The position numbers and the translations under genes were made by a program. 64,000 nt of DNA from CALMEC01 sp963777565 (GTDB lineage Bacteria; Actinomycetota; Thermoleophilia; Miltoncostaeales; Miltoncostaeaceae): positions 186,001 through 250,000 of the forward strand of contig CAVZQZ010000009.1 of the NCBI GenBank assembly GCA_963777565.1, read 5' to 3'. Of this stretch, positions 54,155-64,000 are shown piece by piece (the stretch's first letter is position 1; every line of letters begins with the position of its first letter). The notes beneath the pieces were generated by a model. That model was not told the origin of the DNA. It saw nothing but the letters and a program-made list of their open reading frames with translations, and did not search any database.

Positions 54155-54750
54155 ACGCGATCCCGGTCGTCGTCGTGACCGCCCTGCTCGCGGTCGCGAT
54201 ACGGCTGGTGCTGTTCCCCCCGCCGGGCCGGTCCCGGCCGCGTCGCCGACGCACCCCGGAATGGGTGCGCGAGGCTCCGGTCAGCCGCGACGAGGCCGAG
54301 CGCCGCTCGCTGGAGCTCCTGCGGTCGGTGGTCAACCCCGATGAGTGGGAGATGTTCACCCATCTCGGGTTCATCTGCGTCACCGGGCGACGCTTCCGCC
54401 GCGACGGACGGGAGGCACTGCCCCGCTATCGCTACCTCATCTACCCGCACCTCCCCCTCGTCGCGCTGCTTCCCAGGTCGATGGCCCCGGTGCGGGAGTA
54501 CTGCATCCAGTTCCCCGAGCTGAAGCTGAGCGGGACCGACGGGCTCCTCCCGACCGGCGACGACGTGCTCGCGAAGTGGATGACCGTCCGCGCCGACGAG
54601 GACCGGCTCGTCGCGTTCGCCAACGTGTGCAACGCCGGGTGCCAGATTCCGCTCAATCAGATCGAGCGCGATCTGCGACGACTCGCGCGCTGGCAGGCGC
54701 TCCGCGAGCCCGCACCCGAGTCGGCGCCCGCGATGAGCGCCCGGTACTAA
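54151..54750 (+). CDS. Membrane-anchored protein of unknown function
   Basis: A 199-residue protein with one N-terminal membrane helix (V-V-V-V-T-A-L-L-A-V-A-I-R-L-V-L-F), a very basic stretch (R-P-R-R-R-R), and a cytoplasmic-type domain with W-E-M-F-T-H-L-G-F, Y-R-Y-L-I-Y-P-H-L-P and cysteines in F-I-C-V, Y-C-I and V-C-N-A-G-C. No family is recognised. It is coupled to the 53891 gene (ATGA) and converges on xseB with a 4-bp gap. Confidence 0.6.
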   Translation: MNAIPVVVVTALLAVAIRLVLFPPPGRSRPRRRRTPEWVREAPVSRDEAERRSLELLRSVVNPDEWEMFTHLGFICVTGRRFRRDGREALPRYRYLIYPHLPLVALLPRSMAPVREYCIQFPELKLSGTDGLLPTGDDVLAKWMTVRADEDRLVAFANVCNAGCQIPLNQIERDLRRLARWQALREPAPESAPAMSARY

Positions 54751-54754
54751 CGCT

Positions 54755-55000
54755 TCAGAAGGGCTCCGCGTCCCCCACGGGAGCAGGGCCGCTCGGGAGC
54801 TCCGATGCGGTCAGCTCGTCGATGCGGGCCTGGGCGGCGCCGAGTCGTTCGCGGCAGACGGCAAGGTAGCGCTGCCCGTCCTCGAAGAGCCGGACCGCCT
54901 CCTCGAGGCCGACCTCGCCCCGTTCAAGCTGCGCGACGACCGACTCAAGCGCGTTCAGCGCCTCCTCGAATGTCGTCGGCGTGGGTTCCGTCTCGCTCAT
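54755..55000 (-). CDS. xseB: Exodeoxyribonuclease VII small subunit
   Basis: An 81-residue helical protein: F-E-E-A-L-N-A-L-E-S-V-V-A-Q-L-E-R-G-E-V-G, the XseB signature, and a short C-terminal tail. Several copies bind the large subunit. ATG overlaps the xseA stop as ATGA. Confidence 0.93.
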   Translation of the reverse strand: MSETEPTPTTFEEALNALESVVAQLERGEVGLEEAVRLFEDGQRYLAVCRERLGAAQARIDELTASELPSGPAPVGDAEPF

Positions 55001-56283
55001 CGCGTCTCGATTCCCGTGTCTTCCACCCGCACGTCCACGATGCCGTCCCGAAGCTCCACCGCGAGTTGCTGACCGGCGACTGTCGCGGCGCGCTCGGCGA
55101 TCACACGTCCGCTCTCCTGGTCCCGCACGATCGCATATCCCCGAGCCACGGTGCGCGAGGGCGACAGCAGGGCGTGGAGCGCGCCGATGCGCTCCACCTC
55201 GTTGCCTGCGTGGCTGAGCACCGCGCGGGCGCCGAGAACGAGCCGGTCGTGGGCCGCCGCGACGGCGATCGGCGCCTGCCGCGCGTTGGCCAGGAGCGCG
55301 GGCGCGAGCCGCGCCGAGAGCGACTGGGCGCGTGCACCCGCCACGTCGCCACGGGACCGCAGCGACTGTCCGAGCCGGGACGTCGCGGAGGTGAGCCGCC
55401 GGTCACTCGTCGCGATCGCCTGTCGCATGGCTCGGCTCATGCCGAGCTCGCCGCGATCGAGGAGCCCTCGGAGCTCGGCCGCGTCGGGTACGACCGCCTC
55501 GGCCGCCTTGGTTGGTGTGGAGACGCGGAGGTCCGCCACGAGGTCACAGACGGTGATATCCGTCTCGTGCCCCACGGCCGACACGATGGGCGTCGCAGAC
55601 GCGGCGACGGCGCGGCACACGGCCTCACTGTTGAACGCCATGAGGTCCTCGAGCGGGCCGCCGCCGCGCGCGAGGACGATGACGTCGACATCCTGCTGGC
55701 GGTCGAGGTAGCCGATCGCCCGCACGATCTCGGCGGGTGCGGCCTCCCCCTGCACGAGACTCCGCACGACGAGGACGTTCGCTGCGGGGAAGCGCTTCGC
55801 GACGTTGGTGAGGAAGTCGGCGCGTGCGGCGCCCTCGCCGCTCGTGACGAGTCCGATTCGCCGCGGCAGCAGCGGGATCGGTCGCTTGCGCTCGTCGGCG
55901 GTGAGGCCCTCAGCCCCCAGGCGCCGTCGCAGTTCGTCGATGCGCGCCAGGAGCAGGCCGTCGCCGGTGAGCTCGAGCCGCTCGACCCGGAATCGCACCT
56001 GGCTTCGCTGGCGCCAGAACTCGACGCGACCGTAGACGTGGACGAGGGTCCCGTTGTCCGGATGCCCGGGAAGGCGGTCGTAGATGACGGCGTTCATGGA
56101 CGCATCGACGAGGTGCGGGTCGTCGCCGTGCTCGAGGAGGGTGAAGTACACCTGCTGCCCGCGTCTCGCGAGGTTCGAGATCTCCGCCTCGATCCAGACC
56201 GACGGGACGTCCTCGAACCGCCGCCAGATCGCCTTGGTGAGCTCGGCAACGGTCCAGACGGTCCGTCCACCGACCTGTTTCAC
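54997..56283 (-). CDS. xseA: Exodeoxyribonuclease VII large subunit
   Basis: A 428-residue XseA: an N-terminal OB-fold (W-I-E-A-E-I-S-N-L), G-L-V-T-S-G-E-G-A-A, A-R-G-G-G-P-L-E-D-L-M-A-F-N and S-A-V-G-H-E-T-D, then a long helical region. It degrades single-stranded DNA from both ends. A GTG start overlaps the oxidoreductase stop as GTGA. Confidence 0.94.
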   Translation of the reverse strand: MKQVGGRTVWTVAELTKAIWRRFEDVPSVWIEAEISNLARRGQQVYFTLLEHGDDPHLVDASMNAVIYDRLPGHPDNGTLVHVYGRVEFWRQRSQVRFRVERLELTGDGLLLARIDELRRRLGAEGLTADERKRPIPLLPRRIGLVTSGEGAARADFLTNVAKRFPAANVLVVRSLVQGEAAPAEIVRAIGYLDRQQDVDVIVLARGGGPLEDLMAFNSEAVCRAVAASATPIVSAVGHETDITVCDLVADLRVSTPTKAAEAVVPDAAELRGLLDRGELGMSRAMRQAIATSDRRLTSATSRLGQSLRSRGDVAGARAQSLSARLAPALLANARQAPIAVAAAHDRLVLGARAVLSHAGNEVERIGALHALLSPSRTVARGYAIVRDQESGRVIAERAATVAGQQLAVELRDGIVDVRVEDTGIETR

Positions 56284-57611
56284 CCCAGCATCCCGTCGAC
56301 GATCCGGGCGGCCCGCCTGCCGCTCGAGACCGCCCCCTCGATCGACGGATGCATGACCGCGTCGCCCGCGAGGAGCAGGTTCGCGATCGCCGTGCGCGGA
56401 CCGGGCAGCTTGCGGCGCACCCCGGCCAGCGGCCGGTACAACGCCGCCGGGTGCGCGTAGGTGTCGACCAGCGTGGACGTGCGCTCCCAGGGGAATCCGG
56501 GGATGAGTGCCTGGATGCGCCGCCCGACCGCGGCGGCGTACCGCGCGGTGTCGACGTCGCGCCAGCCGGCGGTGGCGCTCTGGGCGATGACGATATGCGG
56601 ACCGGGCGAGCCGGGGCGGGTGACGTTCGTGGTCTGGCAGAGGAGGTCGACGCGGCCCTCGCCGGCCGGCGCGGCTGCGTCGAGAAGGATGGTGGGCTCG
56701 CGGTATAGCGGCTGCTCCAGCGCGAACGCGGCGCTCACGACCCCGGCGTACTCCGTCGGAAGCCGCCCGGCGGAGGCGGGGTCGAGGTCATGCAGCAGGG
56801 CCCGGGCGTTCCCCGCGTCGACCGCGAGGACCACGTTCCGGGCGCCGACTCGTCGTCCGTCGGACAGCGTGACGCCGGTCACCGACCTGCCGTCCGGGGC
56901 GCGGTCGATCGCCGCGACGCGGACGTCGGTCCAGATCATTCCGCCGGCCCTCTGGATCGCCGTCTCCGCGCGTGTCGCGATCATTCCGAGCCCGTCGACG
57001 GGGAGCACCGCCCCGCCGCGCGTCATCATCGCGAGCAGGTACCGGAGGTATCCCGCGTCGGCGGCGAGGCTCCGATCGAGCAGGATTCCGCCGAAGAGGG
57101 GACGCACGATCGCGTCGATCGCCGCGGCGCTTACGCTGTGCCGAGTCAGGTACTCCTGCGCGGTCTCCTCCCCCGCCGCCGACTCCAGGAGCACGCGGTC
57201 GGGCGTCGCGGCCGCTCGGGCGGCGATCGCGGCCAGTCGCGCCGCGTCGGCGCGGCCGATCACAGAGCTTCCGAGAAGCCCGGCCCGGATCGGCCGGACG
57301 CGCCGCCAGGTCGCGCCGTCGTGGACCACGATTCCCCGCTCGAAGCTCCGCAGTTCGCTCCGTCCGATGCCGATGGACTCGCACAGGTCTCGTGTCTCCG
57401 GGTACGCCCGGAAGAGCGCCTGGAATCCTCGGTCGACCGGCTCGCCCTGGTACATGATCGTCCTGGCCCGTCCTCCGACGCCGTCGGCCTCGAGCACCTG
57501 GACCGTCCGTCCCCGCGTCGCGAGGAGTTCCGCGCACGCGAGCCCGCTGAGGCCACCGCCGACGACCAGGCAGTCGGCTCCCGCTCCCTCGGATGGCCGG
57601 TTCCCGCTCAC
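56280..57611 (-). CDS. FAD-dependent amine-oxidase/phytoene-desaturase-like oxidoreductase
   Basis: A 443-residue flavoprotein with the N-terminal dinucleotide motif V-V-G-G-G-L-S-G-L-A and the second glycine motif E-A-D-G-V-G-G-R-A-R-T. A C-terminal FAD contact reads L-L-A-G-D-A-V-M-H-P-S-I-E-G-A-V-S-S-G. This is the family of monoamine oxidase, protoporphyrinogen oxidase and carotenoid desaturases; the substrate is unknown. It starts with GTG just downstream of the rRNA operon and is coupled to xseA by a 4-bp overlap. Confidence 0.8.
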   Translation of the reverse strand: MSGNRPSEGAGADCLVVGGGLSGLACAELLATRGRTVQVLEADGVGGRARTIMYQGEPVDRGFQALFRAYPETRDLCESIGIGRSELRSFERGIVVHDGATWRRVRPIRAGLLGSSVIGRADAARLAAIAARAAATPDRVLLESAAGEETAQEYLTRHSVSAAAIDAIVRPLFGGILLDRSLAADAGYLRYLLAMMTRGGAVLPVDGLGMIATRAETAIQRAGGMIWTDVRVAAIDRAPDGRSVTGVTLSDGRRVGARNVVLAVDAGNARALLHDLDPASAGRLPTEYAGVVSAAFALEQPLYREPTILLDAAAPAGEGRVDLLCQTTNVTRPGSPGPHIVIAQSATAGWRDVDTARYAAAVGRRIQALIPGFPWERTSTLVDTYAHPAALYRPLAGVRRKLPGPRTAIANLLLAGDAVMHPSIEGAVSSGRRAARIVDGMLG

Positions 57612-57722
57612 CCTGAGAGCCTAGTCACACACCTCGGCCGTTGCTCCCGGAGCCGTCCGGCCGAACCATCCCGGGCCTGCCTCCGCTCGTTCGGCCGATC
57701 CCAAACCGCGCCGGAAATAGGA

Positions 57723-57756
57723 ACGAGCCGCCCCGCGCGTGCGCGGGGCGGCTCGT
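57723..57756 (-). terminator. Terminator hairpin of the rRNA operon
   Basis: A perfect 16-bp inverted repeat with a 2-base centre, ACGAGCCGCCCCGCGC against its complement, begins 9 bp past the end of 5S. In the transcribed direction it is followed by TTCCTATTTCC, a modest U-rich stretch. It would form a very stable hairpin. Confidence 0.8.
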
Positions 57757-57765
57757 CGTTCATAT

Positions 57766-57882
57766 CCCGGCGGCGACCTACTCTCCCGCGAGTCTTCACT
57801 CGGAGTACCATCGGCGCTGAGGGGCTTAACGACTCTGTTCGGAATGGGAAGAGGTGTTTCCCCCTCGCTATGACCACCGGGA
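57766..57882 (-). rRNA. rrf: 5S ribosomal RNA
   Basis: The minus strand begins TCCCGGTGGTCATAGCG and ends at CGCCGCCGGGA, the terminal helix of 5S. The internal bacterial 5S sequence (C-C-G-A-A-C-A-G-A-G type) and CCGATGGTACT are visible. Length is about 117 bases. It is the last rRNA of the operon, about 50 bp after 23S. Confidence 0.93.
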
Positions 57883-57935
57883 ACCCTTGAGGACGTACCC
57901 TCAAGACTGCATAGCGGCAAAGGTGTGCTCAAAGT

Positions 57936-60926
<2,991 letters not shown>

Positions 60927-61235
60927 CGATAATAGAGCACACCTATTGCCACTATGCAGTTTTCAAGGTACGTCGCCGGCGTTCGAGCGCCCGGCGCGCG
61001 GCCACGGCGTGGCCGATCCCTCAAGACTGAACAGCATGCCGGGGCATCCGAGATCCACGCGCTCACGAGACCCATTGGGGTTCATCCCTTTGATGACTCG
61101 CGGCGGACGCTTCCAGACCAGGTCGTCGACATTGCGTCTAGGGCATCGCTCGCCCGGTACTCGGACCGGGGGAGCTCGAACGAGACGCCGAGTCGACTCC
61201 GGAGCCCAGGCGACCGTGAACGGGTCGCATCCCTA
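60927..61235 (-). other. 16S-23S internal transcribed spacer, no tRNA seen
   Basis: About 309 bases without a tRNA-like cloverleaf on either strand. At 60935-60967 lies one arm of a long stem whose other arm is 57901-57930, just past 23S; the two are almost perfectly complementary and enclose 23S, as RNase III processing stems do. At 61021-61039 lies the 3' arm of the equivalent 16S stem, pairing with 62984-63004. Nothing else is recognised. Confidence 0.75.
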
Positions 61236-62784
<1,549 letters not shown>

Positions 62785-63211
62785 GAGAACTTCGTTGATC
62801 GCGATCCGACCGGCGAACCGGTGGATGCGGTCGAAGTCTGACGTTCGCTCCCTCGCCCGAAGGCTCGGGAGCTTCCCGACGATCAGCGCGGCTCGCGCCG
62901 GACCGACCGCCGTGACGGGGTTCGTGAAAAAAAACCTGGTCATTGTTTGGCCACCGCACGGCGAGGCCGTGGGGGCCGTCAATGCATGCTGTTCAGTTTT
63001 CAAGGATCACGCGCCCATTTCAGGCGCACTCCGACGGGGCCGGTTCGCCCCGGCCACACGGAGGCTCGCGGGAGAATAGCGCCTCCCGGCAGCCTCGTGG
63101 CGAAGGTCCGACGAGGCTGGCTCAACCGATCCGTGCGGCAGCGCGCCTCCGGCCGATCTGCTTCAAGCAGCGCTGATCAGGGGGGTTCGGACGGCGCCCG
63201 AAGGATGTCGG
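62785..63211 (-). promoter_or_regulatory. rRNA operon leader and promoter region
   Basis: About 427 bases between tyrS and 16S without a gene. It holds the 5' arm of the 16S processing stem (62984-63004), a run of eight T in the transcribed direction near 62,930, and an 8-bp inverted repeat AGCCTCGT/ACGAGGCT (63091-63098 and 63111-63118), perhaps a tyrS terminator. The rRNA promoter must lie here, but I could not assign convincing -35 and -10 boxes; a TATTCT between 63,070 and 63,085 is a weak candidate. Confidence 0.55.
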
Positions 63212-64000
63212 TCAAACGACCCGTATGCGGGCAAAACGTCGCCGCCCGGCCCGGAGCACCCGCCCGTCGAGCCGGTCGGCGGGGATGTCGAGCTCGGCGA
63301 TCGGCTCGCCGTCGAGGCTGACCCCTCCTGCGGCGATGAGCCGACGCGCCTCGCTGCGCGACGCGACGCCAAGGTGCGTCGACGAGCAGTGCCGGTAGGT
63401 GCACGGTGCCCGGCGGGGGTCACGACCTCCTGCATGTCGTCGGGCGCCTGGCGGTCGCGCACCACCCGGTCGAAGTGCGGCCTCCGCCTCGACGCCGCTC
63501 CCGGCACCGTGGAAGCGGTCGGCCACGAGCCGGCCCAGGCGGCGCTTCTCGGCCGCGGGATGGCCGGTGGGCGGCGGCTCGCCCGGGAACAGGAGCGCGG
63601 AACAACTCGCGCAGCGCGTCGTCGGGGATGCTCATGACGTTGCCGAACTGCTCCTCGGGGCGGTTCGGCGACGCCGATGTGGTTGCCGAGTGACTTGCTC
63701 ATCTTCGCGCGACGCCGTCAGTGCCCGGGAGGATCGGCATGGTCAGGACGACCTGCGGCGACTGCCCGTAGGCCTGCCTGGATCTCGCGGCCGAGCATCA
63801 GGTTGAAGAGCTGGTCGGTGCCTCCGAGCTCGACGTCGGCCTCGCACGGCCACCGAGTCGTACGCCTGCATCAGCGGGTAGAGCAGCTCGAGCACGGAGA
63901 TCGGGCCGGTCGGCTCCGACATCCGCTCGGCGAAGTCGTTGCGGCGCAGCAGCTGGTTGACCGTCGCGGTGGCCGCGAGCCGGAAGAGCGGCTCGAGCCC
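63212..64000 (-). pseudogene. tyrS: Tyrosyl-tRNA synthetase, C-terminal part with many apparent +1 frameshifts; 5' end outside window
   Basis: Pieces in alternating frames spell a bacterial TyrRS: V-N-Q-L-L-R-R-N-D-F, S-V-L-E-L-L-Y-P-L-M-Q-A-Y-D-S, then V-E-L-G-G-T-D-Q-L-F-N-L-M, G-T-D-G-V, K-M-S-K-S-L-G-N (63691-63705), F-G-N-V-M-S-I-P-D-D, and a C-terminal S4 domain (S-R-S-E-A-R-R-L-I-A-A-G-G-V) ending I-R-V-V at 63212. To read it through, extra bases must be dropped near 63843, 63779, 63708, 63660, 63596, 63481, 63410 and 63376. The gene family is certain; whether it is decayed or mis-sequenced is not. Confidence 0.8.

Overview
The window is a GC-rich, densely coded bacterial chromosome segment with a complete 16S-23S-5S rRNA operon at its right end. 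Its cell-division, lipid and wall genes (SepF, the YggS/PgeF/YggT set, UppS, CdsA, MurA, PgsA), an FHA protein very close to actinobacterial GarA, and a split HisG/HisZ pair suggest a monoderm-type lineage in or near Actinomycetota or Chloroflexota. I cannot choose between these from the sequence alone. I see no insertion sequence, integrase, phage block or CRISPR array; this is chromosomal core DNA with some accessory metabolism.

Layout. Positions 1-12,100 hold accessory genes: a truncated lipoprotein glycosidase, two EamA transporters, a DEAD-box helicase, a fatty-acid desaturase, an ornithine-decarboxylase-like enzyme, a membrane PAS-GGDEF-EAL protein, a group II amino-acid decarboxylase, arginase and a GYD-domain protein. 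Positions 12,100-19,200 hold CysH, an aldehyde dehydrogenase, a possible 2-oxoadipate dioxygenase relative, and an unusual FtsH-like membrane protease with a downstream partner. Positions 19,200-24,080 form a minus-strand regulatory and housekeeping block: pgsA, a small coiled-coil RsiG-like protein, a zinc-ribbon/FHA (GarA-like) protein, a MerR regulator, apt, a small membrane protein, a beta-CASP nuclease and ferritin, with a tRNA-Pro(GGG) upstream.

Positions 24,270-38,000 hold the conserved rpsB-tsf-pyrH-frr-uppS-cdsA and dxr-rseP-ispG-proS modules, with a 2-oxoacid dehydrogenase E1alpha-E1beta-E2 operon placed between cdsA and dxr. Positions 38,100-44,500 hold rluD-like, lspA, DUF167, yggT, proC, sepF, yggS, pgeF and cca. 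Positions 44,500-53,700 hold ridA, a broken PhoX-like gene and the run murA-hisZ-hisG-hisD-hisB-hisH-hisA-hisF. Positions 53,900-57,600 hold a pair of unknown genes, xseA/xseB and a flavin oxidoreductase. Positions 57,700-62,800 hold 5S, 23S and 16S rRNA, transcribed right to left, and the tail of tyrS lies upstream.

Most minus-strand operons are packed with 4-base NTGA stop-start overlaps, which I used to choose many starts. Four genes (the FtsH-like gene, yggS, hisD twice, tyrS many times) carry what look like extra single bases, and one PhoX-like gene has an in-frame TAG. Since several are normally essential, sequencing or assembly error is the first explanation for the indels. The most interesting signals are the RsiG-like/GarA-like/MerR cluster alongside a c-di-GMP enzyme, and the FtsH-like protease with two large insertions in its AAA+ domain.
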